Origin: an uncultured Eubacteriales bacterium
Lineage (GTDB): Bacteria > Bacillota > Clostridia > Oscillospirales > CAG-272
DNA: 64,000 nucleotides
Reading direction: 5' to 3'
Assembly: GCA_934401725.1 (NCBI GenBank)
Contig: CAKRSS010000003.1
Coordinates: 1 to 64,000 of the forward strand
Below the pieces are notes generated by a model. That model was not told where the DNA came from. It saw only the letters and a program-made list of their open reading frames with translations, and did not search any database. Shown here piece by piece: positions 33,944-43,010 of the stretch; position 1 is the first letter of the stretch; each line of letters starts with the position of its first letter. The position numbers and the translations under genes are program-made.

Positions 33944-35594
33944 GCTCAAGCAGCTCCCTTGCAGCCTCGCACTGCTTTTCGGTAATGTTGATTCCGCCGA
34001 GGATGCGCGCAATTTCGTGAACGCGCTCGTCCCCGCTTATCGCTCTGACCGACGTCTCGGCGCGCCCGCCGGACTCGCCCTTTGAGATGAGCAGGTGCCG
34101 GTCGGCCAACGACGCAATCTGCGCCGAGTGCGTCACGCACAGAACCTGCGCGCCACGCGACAGCTCGTGCAGCTTAACGCCGACCTTGCGCGAGGTCTTG
34201 CCCGAAATTCCGGCGTCGACCTCGTCGAATATCATTGTGTCGATTCCGTCGTTCTCGGACAGCACGCATTTGAGCGCCAGCATGACGCGCGACAGCTCGC
34301 CACCCGACGCCGTTTTGGCCAGCGGGACGGGGTCCTCGCCGGGATTGGCCGCGATCATGAACTCGACGGCGTCGCAGCCGTCGGCTCCCGGCTCGCAGGG
34401 GCTCACGTCGATGCCGAACCGCACGCCCGGCATGTCGAGGTAGGCGAGAATTTCGCACACGCGCCCCGCGGCCTCGACCGCGGCGGCACGACGCAGCTTT
34501 GTCAGCCGTGCGCCGAGCTCCCGGACACGTCCCGCAGCCTCCGCAATAAGCGTCTCAAGCTCGGCGGCGCGCGCATCGGAATTATCGAGCGCGTCAAGCC
34601 TTGCCGCCGCGTCATCGCGGAAGGCGCGTACGGTGGGAATGTCCGCCCCGTACTTGCGCTCGAGGCGGCCTATCAGATCAAGGCGGCTCTCGATTTTATC
34701 GAGCATGGCGGTTGGGTCGCCGTCGAAATCGTCGGTATAGCCGTGGGCGGTCGAGGCGACGTCCTCGACCTCGTAGCGGCAGTTTTCCAGCCGCACTGCA
34801 AGCTCTGCCGCTTCGGGAATGACGCCCGACAGCTGCTCAAGCGCGCTCTGCGCGCGCTGAAGCAGCACGGCGACCGAGCCTTTTTCGCTCGCGTAAAGCG
34901 CGCGATAGGCGAAATCGGCCTGTTTTTTTATCTTTTCGGCGCTCTGGAGCCGCAGGCGCGCGGCCGAAAGCTCCTCTTCCTCGCCCGCTTTGAGGCGCGC
35001 GCCGTCAATTTCCTTTATCTGATACTCAAGTATGTCGCGCAGGCGCATTTTTTCGGCCTCGTTGCGGCGCAGGTTACGCAACTCGTCGTCGAGGGCGCGC
35101 CAGTTGCCGTAGGCCTCGCGGTAGGCGGCAAGCTGCGATGCGGTGCCCGCGTAGGCGTCGAGCAGGCGTATGTGGTACGACCGCTGAAGCAGGCGCTGGT
35201 TGTCGTGCTGGCCGTGTATTGTTATCAGCGTTCTGCCGACCTCGCGCAGCATCGCCGCCGTGACGGTCTGCCCGTTTATGCGCGCGCTCGACCGTCCGTC
35301 GGCCGACACGCTGCGGCAAAGCAGGACGCCGTCCTCGTGCTCTATTCCGTAATCGTCGAGCAGTGCGCAGGTTGACGCGCCGGGACGGTCGAAAAGCGCC
35401 GTTACCGTCGCGCGATCCTCACCGGCGCGTATCAGCTCGCGCGGCGCGCGGCTGCCGAGCAGCAGGCCGATGCTGTCGATAATAATCGACTTGCCCGCGC
35501 CCGTCTCGCCCGTCAGCACGCAGAAGCCGTCCGAAAACTCGATGTCCGCCTGCTTTATCACCGCGACGTTGACAATCTGAAGTGACCTTAGCAT
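33936..35594 (-). CDS. recN: DNA repair protein RecN
   Basis: 552 residues, SMC-like ATPase. Walker A is GETGAGKSIIID near residue 35, the coiled-coil arms span about 155-370 and the C-terminal signature is TASGGELSRVMLALK with Walker B TMIFDEVDAGISGKTSR. RecN acts early in double-strand break repair by holding broken ends. It lies 7 bases after argR, the classic Firmicutes arrangement. Confidence 0.97.
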   Translation of the reverse strand: MLRSLQIVNVAVIKQADIEFSDGFCVLTGETGAGKSIIIDSIGLLLGSRAPRELIRAGEDRATVTALFDRPGASTCALLDDYGIEHEDGVLLCRSVSADGRSSARINGQTVTAAMLREVGRTLITIHGQHDNQRLLQRSYHIRLLDAYAGTASQLAAYREAYGNWRALDDELRNLRRNEAEKMRLRDILEYQIKEIDGARLKAGEEEELSAARLRLQSAEKIKKQADFAYRALYASEKGSVAVLLQRAQSALEQLSGVIPEAAELAVRLENCRYEVEDVASTAHGYTDDFDGDPTAMLDKIESRLDLIGRLERKYGADIPTVRAFRDDAAARLDALDNSDARAAELETLIAEAAGRVRELGARLTKLRRAAAVEAAGRVCEILAYLDMPGVRFGIDVSPCEPGADGCDAVEFMIAANPGEDPVPLAKTASGGELSRVMLALKCVLSENDGIDTMIFDEVDAGISGKTSRKVGVKLHELSRGAQVLCVTHSAQIASLADRHLLISKGESGGRAETSVRAISGDERVHEIARILGGINITEKQCEAARELLEHE

Positions 35595-35601
35595 ATTGCC
35601 C

Positions 35602-36063
35602 TCAAACTATCAGCATCTGCTTGCGGAAACCGTCGCAGAACGACCGCGCCAGCTCCTCGCTGCGCGCGACAACGATGATGGTATCGTCGCCGCCGACGCA
35701 GCCGAGGATGTCCTGCTTCTGCGCCGAGTCGATGCCGGAGGCCACCGCCTGAGCCATGCCGGGGTAGGTATTTATTACAATAATGTTGTTTACGTGGTCT
35801 ATACGGGTGATGGCGTTTATCAGCGTTTCGTTGAGCCGTGTCACGCCGCCGTCATCGCCGCCGCTGCCGCGCGGAATGACGTAACGGTAAACGCCCTCCG
35901 CCGTCTGAACCTTGGTCAGCTTAAGCTGTCTTATGTCGCGCGAGACCGTCGCCTGAGTAACACTGTAGCCGAGCTCACGCAGACGGTTTATCAGCTCGTC
36001 CTGCGTCTGTATAGCCTCCTCGGACACCAGCTTGAGAATTTCCTCTTGTCTTGTTGCCTTCAT
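35602..36063 (-). CDS. argR: Arginine repressor
   Basis: 153 residues. The N-terminal winged helix (ELINRLRELGYSVTQATVSR, then DIRQLKLTKV) binds operators, and the C-terminal hexamerisation domain (INTYPGMAQAVASGIDSA, then DILGCVGGDDTIIVVARS) contains the arginine-binding GxDD type motif. It represses arginine biosynthesis and activates catabolism in response to arginine. It lies directly before recN and after nadK. Confidence 0.96.
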   Translation of the reverse strand: MKATRQEEILKLVSEEAIQTQDELINRLRELGYSVTQATVSRDIRQLKLTKVQTAEGVYRYVIPRGSGGDDGGVTRLNETLINAITRIDHVNNIIVINTYPGMAQAVASGIDSAQKQDILGCVGGDDTIIVVARSEELARSFCDGFRKQMLIV

Positions 36064-36089
36064 TTATGCTTTACCCAGCCTTTCTTTTT

Positions 36090-36974
36090 TCAGCGACCGT
36101 TGGTCATTTTCTGGCGTAATGTATCGTAGAACCCGCGCTCCTTGAGCGTGATGAGGCGGGTGGTCTTGTCTGACTTTGTGATGCTGACCGTCTCGCCGCG
36201 GTAAAGCTCGTAGTTCGTACGGCCGTCGATGGTCAGGAAGAGATTTTTTTCGCGGTCGCATATGTTGCGCACGGTAAGCTCGAGCGAGTCGGGGAAGACC
36301 ATCGGGCGCGCCGCAAGCGAGTGCGGACATATGGGCGTCACGCAGAAGCACTCGAGGTGCGGATGCGTTATCGCGCCGCCCGCCGCCATGGAATAGGCGG
36401 TAGAGCCGGTCGGCGTGGCGATTATGAGGCCGTCTGCCCGGTAGGTCGTGACCGACTCACCGCCGCAGAGCAGCTCGAGATCGACTATCCGCGCGACCGA
36501 GCCGTTCGATATGACGGCGTCGTTGAGTGCGAACGACGACAGCTTGCGCCCGCCCTTGGCGTCGTTCATAGTGACGCAGAGCATGGAGCGCTCGTCGATT
36601 TTGTATTTGCCCTCGAAAAGCCGGGGCAGCAGCTTGAGCTCGTCCATCTCGAGCTCCGCCATGAAGCCGAGACGTCCGAGGTTGATACCGAGTATCGGCG
36701 TGCGGTTGAGCGCGGCGCGGCGCGAGGCCTCGAGAATGCTGCCGTCGCCGCCGAGGACGACCAGAATGTCAGCCGTCTCGTACAGCTCGTCCGGCGGCAG
36801 AAAATGAAATTCCCTGCGCATGCGGCGCAGGCGGTTTATCCGCTCGCGCGCAGACAGACATATCAGCACGTCGCATCCGAACCGTATAAATTTATCCGCA
36901 ACGGTCAGCGCGGCCAGCGCTTTTTCCGTTATATTGTAATTGGTGATAACGGCCACCCGCTTTATCTGTTCCAT
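36090..36974 (-). CDS. nadK: NAD kinase
   Basis: 294 residues. The signature GGDGSILEASRRA is at about 75-87, followed by GINLGRLGFMAELE and TPTGSTAYSMAAGGAITHP, the NAD-binding block. It phosphorylates NAD to NADP. AAGGAGG precedes the ATG. A 100-base gap to tlyA upstream carries a MITE-derived remnant, so nadK may need its own start of transcription. Confidence 0.96.
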   Translation of the reverse strand: MEQIKRVAVITNYNITEKALAALTVADKFIRFGCDVLICLSARERINRLRRMRREFHFLPPDELYETADILVVLGGDGSILEASRRAALNRTPILGINLGRLGFMAELEMDELKLLPRLFEGKYKIDERSMLCVTMNDAKGGRKLSSFALNDAVISNGSVARIVDLELLCGGESVTTYRADGLIIATPTGSTAYSMAAGGAITHPHLECFCVTPICPHSLAARPMVFPDSLELTVRNICDREKNLFLTIDGRTNYELYRGETVSITKSDKTTRLITLKERGFYDTLRQKMTNGR

Positions 36975-37007
36975 GCCGCCTCCTTGCGGTGTTGCGTGTT
37001 TGAGTGT

Positions 37008-37060
37008 TTAAGGCATCGCCGCGCAATTGCACCATCGGTACTACGCGGTGAAGTCTTGAA
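37008..37060 (+). mobile_element. Internal-deletion derivative of the 169-bp MITE-like element
   Basis: 53 bases keep both ends of the element: TTAAGGCATCGCC on the left and a right end ending CTACGCGGTGAAGTCTTGAA. The inside is lost between the two GCGCAAT direct repeats present in the full copy at 44871-45039. It sits in the tlyA-nadK gap. Confidence 0.8.
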
Positions 37061-37074
37061 AGTTGTGGCGAGCC

Positions 37075-37881
37075 TCAGCGCTCCCCGGCCTCGCGGACGA
37101 GCCGCGCGACCTCCTCTGCGGACGGATATTCGCCCGCGACTCCCTTTCGGGCCACAAGCAGGTACTCGCGGTTGCCGTCGCCGCCGCATATGGGCGACGG
37201 TATGAGCGCGACAAAACCCAGCCCCGCCCCCGCGGCGCAGGACGTGACGCGAAGTATCGCCTCCGCGCGCCTCTGCGCGTCGCGGACGATGCCGCCCTTG
37301 CCGAGCCCCGAGCGCCCGACCTCGAACTGCGGCTTGATGAGGCTGACTATCGCCCCGCCGTCGCGAAGCAGCAGCGGTATGCCGGGCAGAATGTAGGTCT
37401 GCGATATGAACGAGACGTCCATGACGGCCATATCGAGGTCGCACGGTATGTCTCCACGCCCGCCGTCGCATAGCTGGCGGGCATTGAACGCCTCTATGTT
37501 GACGACGCGCGCGTCGGATGCCAGCGAGGGCGCAAGCTGTCCGTGCCCCGAGTCGAGCGCGAAAACCTGCGCGGCTCCATGCTGAAGAAGGCAGTCGGTA
37601 AAGCCGCCGCTCGAGGCTCCGATGTCGACACATCGGGCCCCCGTGACGTCGAGCCCGGCTGCGGCGAGCGCCGCCTCGAGCTTGAGTCCGCCGCGGCTGA
37701 CGTAGCGGTTTTCGTCGCCCCTTGATATGACGACCTCGTGCGCCGCCCCTTCGTCGACCGGCTGCGACGGCTTGACAACTTTTTGTCCGTCAAGCATCAC
37801 AAGGCCGGCAGAAATGAGCGTCCGGGCCGCCTCTCTGCTGCGTGTGTGACCATGTGTAACGAGATAAATGTCTGCCCGCAC
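37075..37881 (-). CDS. tlyA: TlyA family rRNA (cytidine-2'-O)-methyltransferase / hemolysin A
   Basis: I favour the GTG at 37881 (MRADIYLVTHGHTRSREAA, 268 residues), two bases after the ispA stop; an earlier GTG at 37923 would overlap ispA. The N-terminal S4 RNA-binding domain (residues 3-62) is followed by an FtsJ-type methyltransferase with the SAM loop VDIGASSGGFTDCLLQ and DVSFISQTYILPGI. Relatives methylate rRNA 2'-OH groups. The block position between ispA and nadK is the common Firmicutes order. Confidence 0.93.
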   Translation of the reverse strand: MRADIYLVTHGHTRSREAARTLISAGLVMLDGQKVVKPSQPVDEGAAHEVVISRGDENRYVSRGGLKLEAALAAAGLDVTGARCVDIGASSGGFTDCLLQHGAAQVFALDSGHGQLAPSLASDARVVNIEAFNARQLCDGGRGDIPCDLDMAVMDVSFISQTYILPGIPLLLRDGGAIVSLIKPQFEVGRSGLGKGGIVRDAQRRAEAILRVTSCAAGAGLGFVALIPSPICGGDGNREYLLVARKGVAGEYPSAEEVARLVREAGER

Positions 37882-37883
37882 GT

Positions 37884-38795
37884 TCAATATTCGCGGTCGA
37901 GCAGGTAGTAAGCCAGCCCGCACAGACGCTCGCTTCCGTGGTATTTGTGTATCGACGCCACCGCGCGCTCGGTCAGCTCGCCGGCGTAGTGCCGCGCGGC
38001 CTCGGGCGTGAAGTAGGTCATGAAGGTGGTCTTGTTGTGCGCCGCGTCGTTGCCGCAGTCCTTGCCGAGCAGTGCGACGTCGCCCGTGACGTCGAGAATA
38101 TCATCGATTATCTGGAAAACGAGACCGATTTTCTCGGCGTAGTCGGTCGCCGCGAGCGACTTCATGTCGCCCTTGGGCAGTCCCGCCGCCATGCAGCCGA
38201 GCAGAGCCGACACCTTTATCATGCAGCCGGTCTTGAGCCGGTGCAGACGGAGCAGCGTTTCAAAATCGAGCTCACGCGTCTCGCCGACAAGGTCGAGCAC
38301 CTGCCCGCCTATCATGCCGAGACTTCCCGCCGCCTTTGCCAACGCGACAACAGCCGACGCGGCGCACAAGTCGGTTACGTACTTGTTCTGCGCGGTTATC
38401 TCGAAGGCGTAGGTCAGAAGGCCGTCACCCGCGAGCAGCGCGTTTGCCTCGCCGAACTGCTTGTGGCAGGTGGGACGGCCACGGCGCAGATCGTCGTCGT
38501 CCATGCAGGGCAGGTCATCGTGAATGAGCGAATATGTGTGCACCATTTCGACCGCCGCCGCGAACGGAAGTGCGGCGCGCACGTCTCCGCCGAACAGGCG
38601 GCAGAACTCCAGCACCAGTGCCGGGCGGATACGCTTTCCGCCTGCGAAAACGCTGTATCGCTCGGCGTCAAACAGTATCTGAAGGTAGACGTCGTTGGCC
38701 GCGAGGTAGCCGTGAAGCGCCTCCTCGGTCAGTCTGGCGTCCTCGTTAAGCATGGCCGCCACATCGGCTTTTGAATACTTCATTTCAGTTGTCAT
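37884..38795 (-). CDS. ispA: Polyprenyl synthetase (farnesyl/geranylgeranyl diphosphate synthase)
   Basis: 303 residues with both Asp-rich motifs: HDDLPCMDDDDLRRGRP near residue 93 and FQIIDDILDVTGD near 230. GGKRIRPALVLEF is the first conserved block. It condenses IPP with DMAPP, giving C15 or C20 chains for undecaprenyl carriers and quinones. AAGGAG lies upstream. The DDLPCMDDDD form with a two-residue insertion fits short-chain bacterial enzymes. Confidence 0.95.
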   Translation of the reverse strand: MTTEMKYSKADVAAMLNEDARLTEEALHGYLAANDVYLQILFDAERYSVFAGGKRIRPALVLEFCRLFGGDVRAALPFAAAVEMVHTYSLIHDDLPCMDDDDLRRGRPTCHKQFGEANALLAGDGLLTYAFEITAQNKYVTDLCAASAVVALAKAAGSLGMIGGQVLDLVGETRELDFETLLRLHRLKTGCMIKVSALLGCMAAGLPKGDMKSLAATDYAEKIGLVFQIIDDILDVTGDVALLGKDCGNDAAHNKTTFMTYFTPEAARHYAGELTERAVASIHKYHGSERLCGLAYYLLDREY

Positions 38796-38814
38796 GGCTC
38801 GGGTCTCCTTGTTT

Positions 38815-39084
38815 TTATTTATCCGGTGTGCCGTCGGGAGCGACGCCCGACGAGCCGTCCGTCATTTCCGGCATGGGAACCTCCTCGACGCCGCCGTCGG
38901 TGCCGGTGCGAAGCAGGCGTATGCGCGCCTCGGTCTGCTCGAGCATTGCGTTGCAGACGCGGACAAAAGCAATCCCCTCCTCGTACAGCCGGGTCGACTC
39001 CTCAAGCGGCGCGCTGCCCGTTTCAAGTAGCTTTACTATTTCCTCCAGCCGCTCAAGCGACTGCTCAAAACTCATTTTTTTCAT
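38815..39084 (-). CDS. xseB: Exodeoxyribonuclease VII small subunit
   Basis: 89 residues, a typical XseB: MSFEQSLERLEEIVKLLETG and LEESTRLYEEGIAFVRVCN give the helical hairpin that wraps the large subunit. The C-terminus is extended by about 20 Gly/Asp-rich residues. It overlaps the xseA end by 20 bases, so the two are made together. Confidence 0.95.
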   Translation of the reverse strand: MKKMSFEQSLERLEEIVKLLETGSAPLEESTRLYEEGIAFVRVCNAMLEQTEARIRLLRTGTDGGVEEVPMPEMTDGSSGVAPDGTPDK

Positions 39085-40297
39085 GTTTTTCTACCGATTT
39101 TTCTGTATTTGTGATGTCAGCGGCGGCTGTGCCGTCAGCGAGACGCAGGACAACGCTGTCCCCCGCCCTGAGCTCATCCACCGACCGAACCGCGCGCTCT
39201 CCCGCAAACACGGCCGCATATCCGCGGCTGAGTATGCTGAACGGGTCGAGTGCGCCGAGGTGTCGCGCGGTCGCCGCGAGGCGGAAGCGCGCGCTCTCGA
39301 GCGCGCGGTCGGCACTGCCGTCAAGCCGTCCGGAGAGCGACAGCAGCGCCATTCTGCGGTCGTCCGTCAGACGTGCGGGGTCGCTCAGTATGCGCGAGGC
39401 GGCGAGCGCCGCCACACGGTCACGCCGCAGCCTCAGCGCGCGGTCGACGGCCCCGTCAAGCCGCAGTCCGAGCTGGACCACGTGTCGGGAAAGCTCGGCG
39501 CTGTCGGGAACCGCCAGCTCGGCCGCCGCAGACGGCGTCGGCGCGCGCAGGTCGGCGGCGAAATCGCAGAGCGAGAAGTCCGTCTCGTGCCCCACGGCCG
39601 AGATGACGGGCACGCCCGACGCAGCGACCTTGCGCGCCAGTGTTTCGTTGTTGAAGGCCCAAAGGTCCTCGAGCGAGCCGCCGCCGCGGCCTATGATTAT
39701 GGTGTCGACCGGACGGATACTGTTGAAAAAGTCGATGCCCGCGCACAGCTGCGGCGGGGCGGAAGGCCCCTGCACCTGCGCCGGGTAGACGTACACCGTC
39801 GCCGCGGGATAGCGGCGGGTGATGATGTTTATCATGTCGCGCACCGCCGCGCCGGTCGGCGAGGTGACGATGCCTATCGTCTCAGGGAAGCGCGCGATGG
39901 GACGCTTGCGCGACTCGTCGAACAGCCCCTCGGCGGCGAGCTTGTTTTTTAGCTGCTCGTAGGCGTAATAAAGCGCGCCGATGCCGTCCGGCTGCATACT
40001 TTCGGCGTATATCTGGTAGACGCCGTCGCGCGGAAAGACAGATATTCGCCCGCCGACGATGACCTTCATGCCGTCACGCGGAGCGAACCCCACCCGACAG
40101 GCCGCCGAACGGAACATGACCGCCTTGAGCGACGAGGTCTCGTCCTTGAGTGTGAAGTAGAAATGCCCCGTAGAATGGTGCTTGAAGTTGGATATTTCGC
40201 CGCGCACCATCAGCCCCGACAGCACGGGCGCGTTGTCAACCAGCATTTTGACATACTCATTGACCTGGCTGACACTGAACATCATGCGCTCAGCCAC
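39065..40297 (-). CDS. xseA: Exodeoxyribonuclease VII large subunit
   Basis: 410 residues. The N-terminal OB fold (SVSQVNEYVKMLVDN, VRGEISNFKHHSTGHFYFTL) precedes the catalytic domain with IGIVTSPTGAAVRDMINII, IIGRGGGSLEDLWAFN and VISAVGHETDFSLCDFAADL, then an arginine-rich coiled region. It degrades single-stranded DNA to oligonucleotides in repair. It overlaps the TsaD-like gene by 8 bases. Confidence 0.96.
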   Translation of the reverse strand: MAERMMFSVSQVNEYVKMLVDNAPVLSGLMVRGEISNFKHHSTGHFYFTLKDETSSLKAVMFRSAACRVGFAPRDGMKVIVGGRISVFPRDGVYQIYAESMQPDGIGALYYAYEQLKNKLAAEGLFDESRKRPIARFPETIGIVTSPTGAAVRDMINIITRRYPAATVYVYPAQVQGPSAPPQLCAGIDFFNSIRPVDTIIIGRGGGSLEDLWAFNNETLARKVAASGVPVISAVGHETDFSLCDFAADLRAPTPSAAAELAVPDSAELSRHVVQLGLRLDGAVDRALRLRRDRVAALAASRILSDPARLTDDRRMALLSLSGRLDGSADRALESARFRLAATARHLGALDPFSILSRGYAAVFAGERAVRSVDELRAGDSVVLRLADGTAAADITNTEKSVEKHEKNEF

Positions 40298-41252
40298 GTT
40301 CCACCTCCGCCATCCACGCCCGGCGGCACAAAAGCGAGACGCCGGCGGCGTTGTCAGCCGAGAAGGCGGGCTCGGAATAATATATGCCCTCCTCGCTGCC
40401 TATTATATTTTTAATGATCGAATTGCTCATAACTCCGCCCGCGAACAGCACCGGCTCGCCGGGGTAGGCGGCGCGGACGTTGCGGCAGAGCGCGCGCAGC
40501 GTCTGCCCGACGAAATTCAGGACAAATGCCGCCGTGCGCGGCAGGTCGTCCTCGCCGCCGTACATCGAAGCGGCCAGATTTTCAAGTCCCGAGAGGTTGC
40601 ACTCGAGTCCATCGACGCATATGCGCGGACGCGGCAGCTTGCCGGTGTAGGTGAGCGCCGCCTGCTCGAGCGCCGGACCGCAGGGGAACTTCAGTCCCAT
40701 GGCCACGCCCGCGCGGTCAATCGCCTGACCGGCGTTGAGGTCGCGCGTACCGCCGAGTATCGTGACGTCAAATGCATTGCCGCGCGGCACGACGCGGACT
40801 ATCTCCGTCGTCCCGCCCGACACGTGAAATGCACAAAAGGGGGCGGAAAGCAGCACGTCGAGCCCGCCGGACGAATACCCGGCGGCCATTATGTGCCCGT
40901 CCTGATGCGAGAATCGGTAGAGCGGCGCTCCTGCTCCCACCGCGAGCGCCGAAGCCGCCGCCACCCCCGACAGAAAGCAGGGCATGTACGATCCCTCGGC
41001 GTTACGCGGGGTGGCCGACACGCCGACCGCCGTCGCGCGGTGTCCGTCAAGTGCGGCGCGCACCTGCGCGAGCACCTCCGGCAGATTTTTTATGTGAGAG
41101 AAGACTGCGTCACTCTGACGCAGCCCGCGGCCGCCCTCGGCGACCGGAAGCGGCAGCTTGATATTGGCCAGCACCCTTCCCTCTCCGTCGCAGACCGCGC
41201 CGGAGGTGGTGTAGTTACTGGTGTCTATGCCGACAAAACGCGCCTCATTCAT
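40290..41252 (-). CDS. TsaD/Kae1-like protein (M22 family paralogue)
   Basis: Start at the ATG at 41252 (MNEARFVGIDTSNYTTSGAV, 320 residues), overlapping the nusB stop by 8 bases. It has the ASKHA-type fold of TsaD: GIDTSNYTTS, the metal-type FSHQDGHIMAAG, HVSGGTTEI, LNAGQAIDRAGVAMG and LFAGGVMSNSIIK. The gene sits between nusB and xseA, whereas true tsaD is normally with tsaB and tsaE, so I read it as a paralogue of unclear function rather than the t6A enzyme itself. Confidence 0.85.
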   Translation of the reverse strand: MNEARFVGIDTSNYTTSGAVCDGEGRVLANIKLPLPVAEGGRGLRQSDAVFSHIKNLPEVLAQVRAALDGHRATAVGVSATPRNAEGSYMPCFLSGVAAASALAVGAGAPLYRFSHQDGHIMAAGYSSGGLDVLLSAPFCAFHVSGGTTEIVRVVPRGNAFDVTILGGTRDLNAGQAIDRAGVAMGLKFPCGPALEQAALTYTGKLPRPRICVDGLECNLSGLENLAASMYGGEDDLPRTAAFVLNFVGQTLRALCRNVRAAYPGEPVLFAGGVMSNSIIKNIIGSEEGIYYSEPAFSADNAAGVSLLCRRAWMAEVERG

Positions 41253-41667
41253 TGGGCACGGCGTCCCCGGACTCGACTGCGTCCTTGACGGCGTTGAGCA
41301 CGCCGTTGACAAACGGCCGTGCACGCTGCTCGTCGTACTTTTTGACCAGCTCCACCGCCTCGTTTATCGAGACGTTGTGCGGGATGCCGTCGCCGTACAG
41401 CATCTCCCAGGTGCCGAGCCGCAGCGCCGCGCGGGATATGCCCGAGATGCGGTAGGCCTTCCAGCCGCGCGAATATTTTTCGATAATGGCGTCGAGCTCA
41501 TTTACGTGCTCCATCACGCCGAAATACGCCGCCCGGACGTACTTGTCCTCACCGACATCCCGGTTGTCGCAGGAGACATCGTAAATGCTCTCGGGTGTGT
41601 CCTGCGGGTGGAAATCAGTTTCAAACAGCAGTCCGAAAACCGCCTCTCTTGCTTCTCGTCTTGTCAT
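41245..41667 (-). CDS. nusB: Transcription antitermination factor NusB
   Basis: Start at the ATG at 41667 (MTRREAREAVFGLLFETDF, 140 residues; AAAGGAAAA upstream). All-helical NusB fold with VMEHVNELDAIIEKYSRGW, ISRAALRLGTWEMLY and VSINEAVELVKKY. With NusE it binds boxA RNA to keep rRNA transcription going. First gene of the housekeeping block, with a consensus promoter at 41718-41746. Confidence 0.95.
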   Translation of the reverse strand: MTRREAREAVFGLLFETDFHPQDTPESIYDVSCDNRDVGEDKYVRAAYFGVMEHVNELDAIIEKYSRGWKAYRISGISRAALRLGTWEMLYGDGIPHNVSINEAVELVKKYDEQRARPFVNGVLNAVKDAVESGDAVPNE

Positions 41668-41717
41668 AGGTTTTCCTTTCGCAAAGTCTTGCCGACAATA
41701 ATACTCCATGATATTCT

Positions 41718-41746
41718 ATTATACAATCGCCGGGGTGCAAAGTCAA
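41718..41746 (-). promoter_or_regulatory. Sigma-A promoter of the nusB block
   Basis: Minus strand TTGACT (41741-41746), 17 bases, TATAAT (41718-41723), about 50 bases before the nusB ATG. Probably drives nusB through at least tlyA. Confidence 0.82.
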
Positions 41747-41914
41747 GTACAATAATGAATATTTTCGCTGTATACATGAATATTTTTATATTTCGCTTGC
41801 GAGAGCGCGCGCACTTTTTTCATTCCGGATAATAATTTACCGCTGATACAAACCACTTTTTCTTCAATACTAAATGTAGGATATGCTTATTATAAAAAAC
41901 GAAAGGCAACAATA

Positions 41915-42889
41915 ATGAAAAAGCTGTTCTGCACTCTGTGTCTCACGCTCATACTGCTTCCCTGCCTCGTCACGCCTGCCGTCGCCGAGGAGCAAGGATA
42001 CATCAAATGGGTCGACTTCACCCCGACCTACGACGCCCTCTCCGACGCGCTCGAGGCCGACATCGCCGCACACAACGCCGGGAAAAGCATCTCATGGGTC
42101 GACATTCTCGCCTACCACGCCGCGCGGTGCGGCGGGGACTTTTCCTCCTACTCGTCGTCCGACACAGCCTCGCTCTTCGAGTCGCTTTCCGACGGCTCGG
42201 ACATAGCCTCGCACGTGCGCAACACACGGCTGTTCGGCTATTATCAGCGCGCTTACGGTGCGGTGCTGGGCGGGCTTGTCGGCGAATTCACACGGGTAAG
42301 CGTCGCCGAGGACGGCAGCGAGGTGCGCGAGCAGGTCTACGGGCTCCGCGGCTACTCCCCCATAGCAAAAGGCTACTATTACGCCGATTTTGACGACTTC
42401 GGAGCCTCGCGCAATTACGGCTACCGTCGCCGCCACCTCGGTCACGACCTCATGGGCAGCATCGGGACGCCGGTCGTGGCGGTGGAGAGCGGCTATGCCG
42501 AGGCCGTCGGCTGGAACCAGTACGGCGGCTGGCGCATCGGCATACGCTCCTTCGACGGCCGGCGATACTACTATTATGCCCACCTGCGCCGCGACCACCC
42601 CTATCTCGACATGTACCCCGGCAAAATCGTCAACGCCGGCGAGGTCATCGGCTACCTCGGCATGACGGGCTACAGCACCAAGGAGAACGTCAACAACATC
42701 GACACGCCCCACCTGCACTACGGCCTGCAAATCATATTCCACCCATCCCAGAAGGACGGAACCAACCAGATCTGGGTCGACATGTACGCGCTGACGCGCC
42801 TGCTTTACCGCAACCGCGCCGCCGTGCTGCGACGTGACGGCGAGCTCTACTCGCGCTCCTACGCCGAGTACCCCGAGACGCCTGACTAA
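41915..42889 (+). CDS. M23 family metallopeptidase (secreted)
   Basis: 324 residues; signal peptide MKKLFCTLCLTLILLPCLVT ending AVAEE. The zinc site is complete: GYRRRHLGHDLMG (HxxxD) near residue 177 and DTPHLHYGLQ (HxH) near 270. The N-terminal 140 residues are a helical region with no clear family. Such enzymes cut peptidoglycan cross-bridges in growth, division or sporulation. It is divergent from nusB and followed by a separate promoter. Confidence 0.9.
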   Translation: MKKLFCTLCLTLILLPCLVTPAVAEEQGYIKWVDFTPTYDALSDALEADIAAHNAGKSISWVDILAYHAARCGGDFSSYSSSDTASLFESLSDGSDIASHVRNTRLFGYYQRAYGAVLGGLVGEFTRVSVAEDGSEVREQVYGLRGYSPIAKGYYYADFDDFGASRNYGYRRRHLGHDLMGSIGTPVVAVESGYAEAVGWNQYGGWRIGIRSFDGRRYYYYAHLRRDHPYLDMYPGKIVNAGEVIGYLGMTGYSTKENVNNIDTPHLHYGLQIIFHPSQKDGTNQIWVDMYALTRLLYRNRAAVLRRDGELYSRSYAEYPETPD

Positions 42890-42934
42890 AGCAAAAAACA
42901 CCGTCGAAAAATTGTAAATCATTGCAATTTCGTC

Positions 42935-42963
42935 TTGCAAAAATTGCCGGGATGTGATAATAT
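42935..42963 (+). promoter_or_regulatory. Sigma-A promoter of the SGNH hydrolase operon
   Basis: TTGCAA (42935-42940), 17 bases, TAATAT (42958-42963), about 48 bases before the small membrane protein gene. Confidence 0.68.
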
Positions 42964-43010
42964 ATAAGATACAGCCGTGATGGCTGATGTAATTTAAGGA
43001 TGATTCCAAA

